Positions 35,697-45,472 are shown, counted from the first letter of the stretch. The stretch: 64,000 bases of DNA from JAPPHA01 sp964291635 (GCA_964291635.2 OZ219900.1:1-64000); one strand, 5' to 3'. Numbers and translations are program-made. The notes: generated by a model not told the origin, from the sequence alone.

Positions 35697-37723
35697 TCCG
35701 GATTCTCCATGCGTCCCAGCGACAAGTGCCCGCCCGCGATCACCTTCACTTGCCAACCGGGAGGTACGAGCGTGGTCGCCGTGTCTTCCTCGATGATTGC
35801 CGGCCCCTGGACAACCTTTGCGGAGTCAAGCGAATTCCTGTCGAGAATGCCGGTCGTATGCACCTTGCCCCGGAACCTGACATCCCGTTTCCCGGGCCGG
35901 CGGGCTTTCGCAGGCGCCGGCGGTGCGCTCGCAGGTCGAGGCAGCCTGCCAAGGGCGACAACGCGAATGTTGGCCATTTCAACACGGTTCTCCGGACTCG
36001 AGTGGCCATATTGCCGTTCATAGGCGACATCGAAAGACCGGCGAACGGCATCCATGTCGATGAAACCGCCGGGAACCGGGATTGTCAGGACGTATTCCTG
36101 TCCGAAGTAGCGGAAGTCGATTCCTCTTTCGAAGGAGATGTCATCATCGCCGATTCCTTCCGTCTCCAGGAACGAACGCCCTTCCTCCTCCAGCGCGCAA
36201 TAGGCCTGTTCCAGCGTCTCCCGGTCGGTCTGATCCCAGAAACCGTAGAGCGTTTCCTTGAAATCGTGACGGACATCGGTTTGCAGCATGCCCCATGCCG
36301 AAAACGCGCCGGGGTGTACGGGAATGATGACTTCGCCGATTCCCAGTTCATCCGCCAGTGCCGCCGCCTGAGCCGGGCCCGCGCCACCATAGGCCACGAG
36401 GGAAAAGTCACGCGGGTCGATGCCGCGCTGCACCGTAATCGTGCGGATTGCGTCCGCCATCTTGGCGTTGATGATGTCGACGACACCCTCCGCCAACGCC
36501 TCGGCCGCCAAGCCGAAACCGGAGCCGAGTCGTTCTAGCGCCGCCGCGGAAGCTTCCCGATCGAGTATCATCTTGCCTGCGGAAAAGTTGGCATCGTCGA
36601 GTCGGCCAAGTAGGAGATTGGCATCCGACACGGTCGCTTCGATGCCCCCAAGACCATAACATGCCGGACCCGGATTGGCCCCCGCAGACCCGGGACCGAC
36701 GCGAACCGCGCCGGCTTCCTGCCAGGCTATCGATCCTCCGCCTGCGCCAATGACATGGATGTCCACGACCGACATTTGGACCGGGAGGCCCTCGAACCTC
36801 GTCTCGTTCGACCGCGACGGTTGTCCGTCGATGATCAGGCTGGCATCGAAGGACGTTCCGCCCATGTCGATGCAAATCAGGTTGCCGCGGTCGGTGGCAG
36901 CCGAAAGCGCCTGTCCGCCGATTGCCCCTCCCACCGGTCCGGAAAGCAGCGTCTGCAACGGCGATTCGCTTGCCGTCCCCGCGGTCATCACGCCGCCGTT
37001 CGACTCCATGACATATAGGGATCGTCCTGCCGGCAACCGGTGTTCGAGCTTGCTGACCAGCGTCTCAAGGTAACCGCGCACCACGGGAGCGAGGTAACTG
37101 TCCATCACGGTTGTCGACATGCGGTCGAATTCCCGCCATTCGGGAGAAACCCGGTGCGACATGGCGACCGCGACGCCGGGAAGCCGTTCCGAAATGTACC
37201 GCGCGGCCATACGTTCGTGTTCCGGGTTCCTGAACGAAAACAGGAATGCAATTGCGATCGCCTCGTAGCGGTTTTCGCGCGCCGCATCGACCAGGCGGTC
37301 GAGGTCGGACACGCGGAGGGGTTCGACGACCTCGCCGGTCGCCGAGATTCGCTCCCCTGCAGTGTATGTGTGTTCAAGCGAAACAAGCGGTGCCGGCTTG
37401 TTCCAGCGGATCGAGAATATCTCGCCCCTGTCGTTCCCCTGTATCGTGTAGACGTCCTTGAAATTCCTCGTCGTCAGCAGCGCGACCTTCGCACCCCGGC
37501 GGGTGAGGAGGGCGTTCAGCCCGACGGTCGTTCCGTGGACGAAAAGATCGAATTCCGAATCATCCGGAATCGCAGCGCCGATACCTTCGAGGACGGCAAG
37601 CGCGGGGTTTTCCGGCGTCGACAGTACCTTGAAGGCGCTGCATTCGCCCGTGACGCTGTCCTGCCTGACGATATCCGTGAACGTGCCGCCAATGTCGGCG
37701 GCAACGCGGTAGCGCACACCCAT
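35693..37723 (-). CDS. hyuA: Hydantoinase/oxoprolinase HyuA-type subunit
   Basis: About 676 aa. The phosphate-binding N-terminus is RVAADIGGTFTDIV. Other family motifs are FVHGTTVGLNALLTRRGAKVALLTT, CIDMGGTSFDASLI, and YGGAGPAQAAALADELG. ATG 37723 follows an AGGGAGG site; an earlier in-frame start at 37753 is less likely. The subunit forms the ATP-dependent part of the HyuAB enzyme. Its place between the binding protein and the transporter ATPase suggests that the imported solute is the substrate. Confidence 0.94.
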   Translation of the reverse strand: MGVRYRVAADIGGTFTDIVRQDSVTGECSAFKVLSTPENPALAVLEGIGAAIPDDSEFDLFVHGTTVGLNALLTRRGAKVALLTTRNFKDVYTIQGNDRGEIFSIRWNKPAPLVSLEHTYTAGERISATGEVVEPLRVSDLDRLVDAARENRYEAIAIAFLFSFRNPEHERMAARYISERLPGVAVAMSHRVSPEWREFDRMSTTVMDSYLAPVVRGYLETLVSKLEHRLPAGRSLYVMESNGGVMTAGTASESPLQTLLSGPVGGAIGGQALSAATDRGNLICIDMGGTSFDASLIIDGQPSRSNETRFEGLPVQMSVVDIHVIGAGGGSIAWQEAGAVRVGPGSAGANPGPACYGLGGIEATVSDANLLLGRLDDANFSAGKMILDREASAAALERLGSGFGLAAEALAEGVVDIINAKMADAIRTITVQRGIDPRDFSLVAYGGAGPAQAAALADELGIGEVIIPVHPGAFSAWGMLQTDVRHDFKETLYGFWDQTDRETLEQAYCALEEEGRSFLETEGIGDDDISFERGIDFRYFGQEYVLTIPVPGGFIDMDAVRRSFDVAYERQYGHSSPENRVEMANIRVVALGRLPRPASAPPAPAKARRPGKRDVRFRGKVHTTGILDRNSLDSAKVVQGPAIIEEDTATTLVPPGWQVKVIAGGHLSLGRMENPE

Positions 37724-37811
37724 CGTGCCTCCCTGAAAAAGAGGCCCGGCCATGCGTCACGGGCACGGCCGGGTCGGAAAATGTCGGATCATCGTTGTCG
37801 ATCGGGGCGCC

Positions 37812-38816
37812 CTACTGTTCCCACTCGCCCTTGAAATCCGGGTTGGCGTCAAGCACGGCCTTGTCGATCATGGCCTGGACCGGACCCGCTTCATCCATGT
37901 TGATGACCGCGTTGACCGGCTTTCCTTCGATCGCATTGGCGATTTGCTCCATCGCCATCGCGCCCATCGTCTTCGGGAAATACGCAAGCGTCGCATCCCA
38001 ACGCCCTTCCCGGATCGCATCGATCGCTATGGCGGCCGCACCACCGCCGGACATGTAGAGATCAGGCACGTTGTAACCGGCAGCCTCGAGCGCGATCTCC
38101 GCACCTGCCAGATGCTGGTCCGCATTTGACAGGACAACATGAACATCCGAGTTTGCCTGCAGGATGTCGGTCATCGCCGTCAGGGATGTCTCCGGCGAAT
38201 ACCATCCTTCTCCGACAGCCAGAACCTTGATATTGTCGTGCTTTGCGAGCACGGCCTGAAATGTCTCCAGCCGCAGGTTGTCGAATGGAAAGATCTTCGC
38301 TCCGATGATGATGACAACGTTGCACGGGTCTTTTCCCGAGCAGTGATCAACGACGGACTCGGCCTGAAACGTGGCACCGTCGACCGGCGGCGACGCGACC
38401 GTCGCCGTGATTCCCTCGACCTGCGGCTCGAGGGTCGTCAGGTCGGGGCCCACCGGGAACAGCACCGTTGCTACCGGTATTCCGGCCGCGATGACCTGTT
38501 CGAATGCGCCGGCAATGCCGACCGTGTCGTTGGGCAGGATGATGAATCCTTCGTAGTTGCCACTGACCAGGACATCCTCGATCTGGCTGTACTGGTGAGC
38601 CGCATCGAATTTTCCATCAAAAATCGCTGACTCGTATCCCAGTTCGGCAGCCTTTTCCTCGACGCCCTCGTAAGTCGCCTGATTGAACCCGTTTTGGGAA
38701 CTTGCCGCAAAAAAGGCGATTTTCGCTGTCTGCGCGTGAACAGCCGACGACAGTCCGAAGGCGAGAGCCAGGCCGAACCCCGTGGCCAGCACGTGCTTGT
38801 ATCGTGAAAGTACCAT
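37812..38816 (-). CDS. Periplasmic sugar-type ABC transporter substrate-binding protein
   Basis: A 334-aa protein with a clear signal peptide (KHVLATGFGLALAFGLSSAVHA, cleaved about residue 28). The periplasmic-binding-protein type I fold starts KIAFFAASSQNGFNQATYEGV, like RbsB. It is the first gene of the operon, followed 88 bases later by hyuA, with the ATPase and permease at the end. The ligand cannot be read from the sequence; the linked HyuAB suggests a small amide or imide rather than a plain sugar. Confidence 0.93.
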   Translation of the reverse strand: MVLSRYKHVLATGFGLALAFGLSSAVHAQTAKIAFFAASSQNGFNQATYEGVEEKAAELGYESAIFDGKFDAAHQYSQIEDVLVSGNYEGFIILPNDTVGIAGAFEQVIAAGIPVATVLFPVGPDLTTLEPQVEGITATVASPPVDGATFQAESVVDHCSGKDPCNVVIIIGAKIFPFDNLRLETFQAVLAKHDNIKVLAVGEGWYSPETSLTAMTDILQANSDVHVVLSNADQHLAGAEIALEAAGYNVPDLYMSGGGAAAIAIDAIREGRWDATLAYFPKTMGAMAMEQIANAIEGKPVNAVINMDEAGPVQAMIDKAVLDANPDFKGEWEQ

Positions 38817-38849
38817 TCCCTGTTACCCCTTTGGCTTGAAGTGACCCAC

Positions 38850-38882
38850 TTGGCCAACTATAATTATGCAAACATTATGCAA
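38850..38882. promoter_or_regulatory. Divergent control region with repeated motif ATTATGCAA
   Basis: Between the binding-protein gene and the GntR gene lie a perfect eight-base palindrome TTGGCCAA (38850-38857) and two copies of ATTATGCAA at 38863-38871 and 38874-38882, 11 bases apart (about one helical turn). They are good candidates for operator half-sites of the adjacent GntR regulator. The first copy contains the ATG at 38866, so the real regulator start is probably further downstream. Confidence 0.5.
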
Positions 38883-38895
38883 TCAGCACCATTCG

Positions 38896-39780
38896 ATGCA
38901 AGTGCGAATTCCGTTCCCGCACAAACGAATTGGAGAAGGACTTGGCGCGAACCCGGCTAGCGACAACCGAATCGAGCCGACAACCGAATCGTCAGCTTCG
39001 AAAAGCAGGCGCGGGGCATTGCAGGTTCACGAGTCGCTCCGCGAGGACATCCTGTGGTTAAGGATAGAGCCCGGATCCGCCCTGGATGAAGTTGCACTTG
39101 CCGAGCGGTTCGAGGTGTCGCGTACCCCGATTCGGGAAGCATTGCTCCTTTTGTCCGGGGAGGGACTGGTCAAGTTCCTTCCCAATCGGACCACGATTGT
39201 TGCCCCGATGTTGATGGACAACGCCGGTGACTACCACGATACCCTCCTGATCCTGGCACGGTCCGCCGCACGCACGGCTGCCATGGGCGGACGCGCCGAC
39301 GGCGATTTGCTCTTTTCCCATATCGATCGCTCCCGGGCCGCCGTTCGGGCCGGCGACATGGAGAGCATCCTGAGGGCCGACCATGCCTTCCTGCGACACC
39401 TGGCCGCATTGTCGGGCAACATTTTTCTGGAAAGGTTCATCGACCAGATCCTCGATGCCGGCGTCAGGATGTACGTCCTGCATTACTTCCGTAATGCCGC
39501 GCCCGACGAACTGCATCAGTCAGTCGAACAGATGGCCGAACTCTCCTACGCCATTCTTGACGGTGACCCTGATCGCAGCGATCAGCGTATTTCGGAAATG
39601 ATCCAGGCTGGCATCGCGATCATCATGCGGTCGCTCGCACCACGTGTCGGCCAAGACATGGAATTGACTTCATCCCACGTCGCGAGACCGCACGCGTCGA
39701 ACCGGAACGGGTTCCGGCGTCGCCTGACGCGGTCACCGACGGACCAGGCCACTGAACCGCCGTTCCAGGCAGAAGGATAG
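38896..39780 (+). CDS. GntR-family transcriptional regulator (FadR/FCD subgroup)
   Basis: About 294 aa. The winged helix-turn-helix is at LQVHESLREDILWLRIEPGS, followed by LAERFEVSRTPIREALLLLSGEGLVKF. A helical FCD effector domain follows (HIDRSRAAVRAGDMESILRADHAFLRHLAALSG). Starts at 38866 and 38896 are both possible; 38896 is chosen because 38866 falls inside the likely operator. It is divergent from the transporter-hydantoinase operon and is its probable regulator. The last 50 residues are low in family similarity. Confidence 0.87.
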   Translation: MQVRIPFPHKRIGEGLGANPASDNRIEPTTESSASKSRRGALQVHESLREDILWLRIEPGSALDEVALAERFEVSRTPIREALLLLSGEGLVKFLPNRTTIVAPMLMDNAGDYHDTLLILARSAARTAAMGGRADGDLLFSHIDRSRAAVRAGDMESILRADHAFLRHLAALSGNIFLERFIDQILDAGVRMYVLHYFRNAAPDELHQSVEQMAELSYAILDGDPDRSDQRISEMIQAGIAIIMRSLAPRVGQDMELTSSHVARPHASNRNGFRRRLTRSPTDQATEPPFQAEG

Positions 39781-39786
39781 AGACAC

Positions 39787-40893
39787 ATGACGCAGGATTT
39801 CCATGCTGACCGACGCCAGAGGGCCGCTGACCTGATCGCCGAGGCGGGCATGGACGTCCTCGCGATCGTCCCGGGCCCAAACTTCTCCTACCTGACGGGG
39901 CTGCACTTCCATCTCATGGAAAGGCCGACCGTTCTCTTCATTTCCAAGACTGGCGAGATTGCCGCCATCATGCCTGCGCTCGAAGTCCTGAAATGGTCGC
40001 GCAGCTTTCCGGATGCCGAGACGTTCTACTGGCAGGACAGTGACGGATTCGAAGACGCATTTGCTGCCGCCGGTGCCGCTCTCGGCCAGGTTTCGGTGGG
40101 GGTAGAGGGCGGCCGCATGCGCATGTTCGAATACGACGCGCTCTGCCGCCACATGACGGCGGGAACAATCGTCAATGCGGATTCCGTCCTCGTGCAACTG
40201 CGCATCGCCAAGGACGACAACGAAATCGCCGCGATCGAGCGGGCGATATCGATCAGTGAACTGGCCCTGGAAGAGACACTCGAAGATGTTCGTGCCGGCG
40301 TCACGGAAAGGCAGGTCCAGGCCAGGCTGAAAAGCCGGATGCTCTCCCACGGCGCCGAAGGATTCGCGTTCGAGCCGATCGCGCTTGCCGGCGGCAATGC
40401 GGCAAATCCCCATGGCGTTCCCGGCTCGACCGAGCTCGGGCCGGGGGATGTCCTGCTCATCGACTTCGGCGCACGGGCGGCAGGCTACAATGCAGACATC
40501 ACCCGCACCTTTTTCGTCGGGCACGCGACCGACGAACACGGGGCGATCTACGAGACCGTCCTGTCGGCGAATGAAAGGGGTCGCGCGATCGCGAGACCAC
40601 GAATGACCTGCCACGATCTTGACTTCGAAGTGACCGCGGTCTTGCGCGACTCACCTTTCGAGGATCTAATTGTTCACAAGACCGGCCACGGGCTTGGTCT
40701 CGATGGTCACGAGGCCCCACAGGTGATGATCGGTAACGATCAACCCCTGGTTTCGGGTGCAGTCATCACGATCGAGCCCGGACTGTATCGTGCGGACGAC
40801 ATTGGCGTCCGGATTGAAGACGACGTCCTGATCACCGGACAAGGATCCCGATCACTGACCGGTTTTGATCGAAGCTTGCGGGTCCTCGGGTGA
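39787..40893 (+). CDS. M24-family Xaa-Pro peptidase / creatinase-fold hydrolase
   Basis: A 368-aa protein with an N-terminal creatinase-like domain and a C-terminal pita-bread domain. The metal ligands expected for a dinuclear M24 peptidase are present: Asp in LIDFGA, Asp in NADITRTF, His in KTGHGLGLDGHE, Glu in TIEPGLY and Glu in VRIEDDV. That favours peptidase or amidase activity over creatinase, which lacks metal ligands. It begins six bases after the GntR gene, so the two are co-transcribed. In this setting it could split the ring-opened product of HyuAB. Confidence 0.88.
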   Translation: MTQDFHADRRQRAADLIAEAGMDVLAIVPGPNFSYLTGLHFHLMERPTVLFISKTGEIAAIMPALEVLKWSRSFPDAETFYWQDSDGFEDAFAAAGAALGQVSVGVEGGRMRMFEYDALCRHMTAGTIVNADSVLVQLRIAKDDNEIAAIERAISISELALEETLEDVRAGVTERQVQARLKSRMLSHGAEGFAFEPIALAGGNAANPHGVPGSTELGPGDVLLIDFGARAAGYNADITRTFFVGHATDEHGAIYETVLSANERGRAIARPRMTCHDLDFEVTAVLRDSPFEDLIVHKTGHGLGLDGHEAPQVMIGNDQPLVSGAVITIEPGLYRADDIGVRIEDDVLITGQGSRSLTGFDRSLRVLG

Positions 40894-40999
40894 TTTGACG
40901 ACCACGCCGCGTCCGATGCGGCCCCCGGCGCAATGGGACCGAGCCAGGGCGAACAGCCCGAATCAGCGAAGGCCCGGTCGGCACCTCGGTTTGCGCCAC

Positions 41000-41778
41000 C
41001 CCACGTTGCGGCGTCTTCGAGCGACGGGTTATCGACCAGGGCGAACGCCCCCATTCCGCCATAGATCGCAACATCGGATCCATTCGGCCAGTTGCTTTCC
41101 GGTGACAATGCGAACGCAGCGAATTGCGCGATTTCCGCCGGTATCCCGGCGCGTCATACGTTTCGGGCCACTCCGTCGCAGGAGGCGCGTCTGAAATCGC
41201 CAAGAATGCCAGTGGCTACCGTCCCCGGACTCAATTTATTAGCCCTCAGGCCCCTCCTGATCAGGAACTCGGCAATTGCGGCACTCCGGAGATTCATGGC
41301 GTCTTTCGAAAGATTGTCGGCACGGACCGGGTCCGACCCCTCATCGGGTAAAAACCGCTCGAGAAGGTCCCGTGAATTCGCTGCCATGAATCTGCGTATC
41401 TGCTCGAGATTGTCCTTCCGGCCATGGCCGGCGCGGCTGGCGATGTTGACGATCGAGGCACCCGGTTTCAGGCAGGGCAGGATTTCTCCCGTAAACTTCC
41501 GAGCCCCGACGAAATTCACCTGCAGGATCACGGATTCAGGTCCCGGGCGGGCGGAACACCCGCGTTGTTGCACCGCCCGCCAAGCCGGAAATCCAGTGAT
41601 CGCGCGGCGTTGCGAACTGCCCCTTCATCGCTCAGGTCCAGGAAAACGAACTAATCGACGTTTCCTCGGGGTCCCGGAGGTCGAAGCCGATGACCTCGTC
41701 GCCCCGGGTTTTCAGGAGTCGCGCGCGTTCCGACCCGACGCCGCCCGCGCAGCCGGTAACCGCAAATGTCGCAAGCAT
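41000..41778 (-). pseudogene. Broken short-chain dehydrogenase (coniferyl-alcohol-dehydrogenase-like)
   Basis: Three pieces of one SDR protein are readable. An ATG at 41778 gives MLATFAVTGCAGGVGSERARLL, the nucleotide-binding start, and ends at a stop after about 48 codons. A second frame (about 41573-41157) continues with VNFVGARKFTGE, ASIVNIASRAG and NKLSPGTVATGILGDF. After a TGA at 41154-41156 the same frame gives FALSPESNWPNGSDVAIYGGM, the family C-terminus. At least one frameshift and one nonsense codon are therefore needed, and the active-site region is also altered. The gene is dead. Confidence 0.8.
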
Positions 41779-42021
41779 TGGTCTGACCTCCGGAGCTTCG
41801 GGAATTTACGCCTGGCTCACGCAAAGCTGCCCGAATCAGAAGCGGTTTCGTTCCGATGTTGCGAAGCGTGACCCCTTCGCCCCGTTTCGTGTTCGACCAT
41901 GTTTCCGCAAGGAAGGTATTGACGGGAAGGACTCGGGCTGCGCAAAGGTCGACTCCCCTTGTCAATCGGAATACGTATCGCCGGGGATCCGGCCGCATGT
42001 TCGCCCAGAGTCGAGATCATC

Positions 42022-42789
42022 ATGAACAAACGTACTGCAATTGTCACTGGCGGGATGTCCGGAATCGGGTTGGCGGCCGCAAACCTGCTGGCGAAATCCG
42101 GTCACCGGGTCGCTGTTGGCTCGAGGCGGATAACCGGCGGCCAGTTCCTTGAAGAACGAGTTCATGGCATTGAAGAAACTGCACTCGTCGAACATCTCGA
42201 TGTCGGCTGTGGCGACTCGATCGACCGCTTCGTCAGGATCGTGACCGAACGTCTCGGAACGCCGCAAATCCTCGTGAATTCCGCTGGGATTTACAAGGAA
42301 ACATTCCTGGGCGAAGGGGACAGCGCGAACTGGTTTGAACAGATCGATATCAACCTGAGCGGACCATACAGAATGATTCGCGCGGTATTTCCGGGCATGG
42401 TCCGGTCCGGCTGGGGCCGCATCGTCAATATCGCGTCCACGGCTGCATCGACCGGCGCAAGCGGTTACGCGGGCTACTGCGCCTCGAAGGCCGGCCTTGT
42501 CGGCCTGACCAGGGCCGTCAGCAAGGAGGGTGCTCCCCACGGAATCAGTTGCGTGTCGATCAGCCCGACCTGGGTCGAAACACCCATGATGGAACGCGCG
42601 TTGCAGCGCCATGTCCTCCATCGAGACATCGATATCGAGCAGGCAAGAGCCAATGTCACGGATTCGAATCCACAGGGGCGGGTGGTTCAACCCGGCGAAA
42701 TCGCAGCAATTGTCGCATTCTGCTGTTCGGAGGCCGCCCCCGCATTGACGAATGAGGACATTCAGGTCAACGCCGGAGCCGATTGGTAG
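42022..42789 (+). CDS. SDR-family NAD(P)-dependent oxidoreductase
   Basis: A 255-aa classical short-chain dehydrogenase. It has TGGMSGIG for cofactor binding (residues 9-16), NSAG, the catalytic Ser in IVNIASTAAS and Tyr-x3-Lys in YAGYCASKAG. The C-terminal substrate loop starts after SISPTWVETPMM. The Arg near SRR after the second strand suggests NADP preference. The ATG at 42022 is used; the frame is open upstream to 41959. The next gene starts 12 bases after its stop. Confidence 0.92.
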   Translation: MNKRTAIVTGGMSGIGLAAANLLAKSGHRVAVGSRRITGGQFLEERVHGIEETALVEHLDVGCGDSIDRFVRIVTERLGTPQILVNSAGIYKETFLGEGDSANWFEQIDINLSGPYRMIRAVFPGMVRSGWGRIVNIASTAASTGASGYAGYCASKAGLVGLTRAVSKEGAPHGISCVSISPTWVETPMMERALQRHVLHRDIDIEQARANVTDSNPQGRVVQPGEIAAIVAFCCSEAAPALTNEDIQVNAGADW

Positions 42790-42800
42790 AGGTCCGACAC

Positions 42801-43601
42801 ATGCCCTTCATCACCTACAGGTTTCCGGATGGAATCTCGCTCGTCCAGGAAGCCGGGGTCGCGAATTTCATGCGGTGCAATATCTGGCTGGTTCGCGGGC
42901 GCGACCGCGACCTTGTCATCGACACCGGAATGGGATTGGAGTCGCTGAAAGACTGGATCTCCGGGGAAACCGACCGGCCGCTGACCGCGGTGACGACGCA
43001 TGCGCATTTCGATCATATCGCGGGGCTTCACGAATTCGACGAGCGCCTGGGTCACCGTTTGGAAGCAGGGATTTATGCCGCGCCGACACAGGCCACGACG
43101 GTCTATACCGGCGCGTGGAAGCAGATCACGATTGTCGATCCGACAGTCCATTCGACCTTTGATCCGCTGACTTTCGCGGTCACTCCTGCGCCGCTCACGG
43201 GATACCTGGATGAAGGCGATGTGCTCGACCTGGGCGACCGCGCCTTCCAGATTCTTCATCTGCCCGGACACTCTCCCGGCAGCATCGGACTGCTGGATCG
43301 AGATGCGCAGGTCCTTTTTTCGGGGGATGCCCTTTATGACGGAGAACTCCTCGACAATCTTTACCATTCCGACCCCCTCGTTTACCGGGAAACGCTCCAG
43401 CGAATTGCCACGCTCGACGCGGAGGTTGTTCATGCCGGACATTTTCCATCATTCGGAAGGCGGCGCATGTGCGAATTGGTGACGTCGTACCTCGGCGGCC
43501 GAAACACGATTACCGATGTCGTCGAGTGGTACGAAAAGTGCTGCCGCGGCAATCAAGACATTTTCTCTGAACAGGACTGGTCCGGTGCATCAATGGCTTG
43601 A
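42801..43601 (+). CDS. Metallo-beta-lactamase-fold hydrolase
   Basis: A 266-aa MBL-fold enzyme with the metal motif THAHFDH, a later HLPGHSPGS and GDALYDG, and a final HAGHFPSFG histidine. These residues bind two metal ions. ATG 42801 has an AGAGG site. The family includes lactonases, thioesterases and glyoxalases; the specific substrate is unknown. It may hydrolyse a lactone, thioester or amide formed in the neighbouring pathway. Confidence 0.88.
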   Translation: MPFITYRFPDGISLVQEAGVANFMRCNIWLVRGRDRDLVIDTGMGLESLKDWISGETDRPLTAVTTHAHFDHIAGLHEFDERLGHRLEAGIYAAPTQATTVYTGAWKQITIVDPTVHSTFDPLTFAVTPAPLTGYLDEGDVLDLGDRAFQILHLPGHSPGSIGLLDRDAQVLFSGDALYDGELLDNLYHSDPLVYRETLQRIATLDAEVVHAGHFPSFGRRRMCELVTSYLGGRNTITDVVEWYEKCCRGNQDIFSEQDWSGASMA

Positions 43602-44496
43602 CCGTCGGTCCGACGGCGGGTTGAGCGTCGTCCTCTTTCTTGCGGCCGGTGTCTGGGGCCTCTACTGGGTTCCACTTCGAATCCTGGAGGCGGGTGGTCT
43701 TACCGACGCCTGGAGCGTGGCAGTATTCAACGCGTGCCCGCTCATCCTGCTTCTGCCCTATGCGTTCCTGGCCCGCCACAGGCTGTATCCGCATCTCCGG
43801 AATATCCTGCTGATCGGCGGTCTGACGGGATGCGGGCTCAGCCTCTATGCCACCGGGCTTGTGGCCTCGACCGTGGTCAGGGCGACGATTCTCTTTTACC
43901 TGACACCGGTCTGGTCAACGATAATCGGGGTTCTTTGGCTGTCCGAACGACTCGGAGCAGGCCGGGTTGCAGCGATTCTCGTGGGTTTCGCCGGTCTTGC
44001 ATGCCTGGTCATCGGTAGCGACGACTCGACCCCTCCGCTGAATGTCGGTGATGTCCTGGCGCTCCTTTCCGGGGTTTTCTGGGGGCTCGGCGCCGCATTC
44101 ATAAAGCGGCATCCCGAAACGCCGGTCGGGGGTTCGATGGCCTGCATGCTTCTGGCCACCGCGATGATCAGTTTCGGGCTCGGATTCCTTCTGTTTCCCG
44201 ATCCCTTTCCATCCGCTGCGAAACTGGCCGGATCACTTCCGGTCGCCGTTCCTGCATCGCTCGTTGTCCTGGTCCCGACCGCCTATCTGATTATGTGGAT
44301 TGCGCGGAAGCTCTATCCCGGCAGGGTCGGGATATTGATGATGTCGGAAGTGCTCGTTGCCATACTGAGTGCATCACTGTTTCTGCCGGAAGAGACGATG
44401 TCGGTCGTGCAATGGGCCGGCGCCACGGCAATAATCCTGTCCTGCCTGGTCGAAGTCCTGTTCGAACGCAATTCCGGTCCGGTCCGGCCTTCGTGA
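43585..44496 (+). CDS. EamA-family DMT permease
   Basis: About 303 aa with ten hydrophobic segments in two EamA repeats, beginning LSVVLFLAAGVWGLYWVPLRIL. The GTG at 43585 is chosen because it has an AGGA site; it overlaps the previous gene by 17 bases. Starts further up would overlap by 86 bases. It is probably an exporter or importer of a small metabolite and is co-transcribed with the SDR and MBL genes. Confidence 0.85.
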   Translation: MHQWLDRRSDGGLSVVLFLAAGVWGLYWVPLRILEAGGLTDAWSVAVFNACPLILLLPYAFLARHRLYPHLRNILLIGGLTGCGLSLYATGLVASTVVRATILFYLTPVWSTIIGVLWLSERLGAGRVAAILVGFAGLACLVIGSDDSTPPLNVGDVLALLSGVFWGLGAAFIKRHPETPVGGSMACMLLATAMISFGLGFLLFPDPFPSAAKLAGSLPVAVPASLVVLVPTAYLIMWIARKLYPGRVGILMMSEVLVAILSASLFLPEETMSVVQWAGATAIILSCLVEVLFERNSGPVRPS

Positions 44497-44637
44497 CGGT
44501 CGTTGCAAAAACTGGCATCCAACGAACTGCGGGCATCCGTCAAAGCCGCTGGCGAATTTTCGCCAATCGATGAAAAGTAGGGCACAACAGGGTCATTGCC
44601 CCTTTGTATTGCAGGTTTCGGCGGTTATTGAGCCGGC

Positions 44638-45333
44638 ATGTCCAGATCAGTTCGGTATGGTGAAGGCGCCCGGTCCGTATGCGACGAATTGCGTACCAGA
44701 ATCATCAGCGGGGAATACATTTCCGGCTCTGAGCTTCGAATCCAGTCCCTGGCGAGAGAATTCAACATTTCGATCGTACCGGTACGTGAAGCACTCCGAA
44801 CACTCGCGGCGGAAGGATTGGTCAAGATTCGACCGCGGCGCAGCCCGATCGTTGCGAAACCGAAGCTGACCGAAGTCAAGGACATCTCCGAAATCAGGAT
44901 TCTGCTGGAACCCATCCTCCTCCAGGCGGCTGTTCCCAACCATAACCGGAAAACGCTCGACAGATGCCATGAGGTGCTGAAAGCCGAGGAAGGATTTGAA
45001 CAGGGATGGCAGAAGGTCGCACTCAATCGCGAGTTTCACCACGCACTGCTGCTTCCGTCCGGAAAGGAGCGGTTTCTCAAGATCCTGGATGCACAATACG
45101 AGTCGATGTCGCTCCTGGCCAGGACCATGGTCAACGCCGCCATGGTCAGGTACGATGACTCCCACGGCGAGCATGTGCGCATTCTTGAAGCGGTTGAGCG
45201 CCAGGACACCGGGCTTGCCCTCGACTGCCTGAAGGATCACCTGAACCGGTCGCACGAGATAATCGATTCCGTGCTTGACCGCCGGGAATTTGCCAGTGCG
45301 CCGGTTCCGGGGAACGCCAGCGTTACCGCGTGA
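44638..45333 (+). CDS. GntR-family transcriptional regulator (FCD subgroup)
   Basis: A 231-aa protein. The N-terminal winged helix is LRTRIISGEYISGSELRIQ, then LAREFNISIVPVREALRTLAAEGLV. The C-terminal FCD domain carries the metal-binding pattern (NREFHHALL, then DSHGEHVRILEAV and KDHLNRSHE). It lies 141 bases after the DMT permease on the same strand and may control the SDR-MBL-DMT unit. Confidence 0.92.
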   Translation: MSRSVRYGEGARSVCDELRTRIISGEYISGSELRIQSLAREFNISIVPVREALRTLAAEGLVKIRPRRSPIVAKPKLTEVKDISEIRILLEPILLQAAVPNHNRKTLDRCHEVLKAEEGFEQGWQKVALNREFHHALLLPSGKERFLKILDAQYESMSLLARTMVNAAMVRYDDSHGEHVRILEAVERQDTGLALDCLKDHLNRSHEIIDSVLDRREFASAPVPGNASVTA

Positions 45334-45472
45334 TCAACAGGTCGACTTCACGCGGGCCGGTACGTAACGACACCCGAACGACACGCCCGTGCACACCCGG
45401 TGACCCGGTCATCGGTCCGACGTAAACGATTCGGCTTCGACCGGACCGCGCCGGACTCGCTGGATTGCCGGG

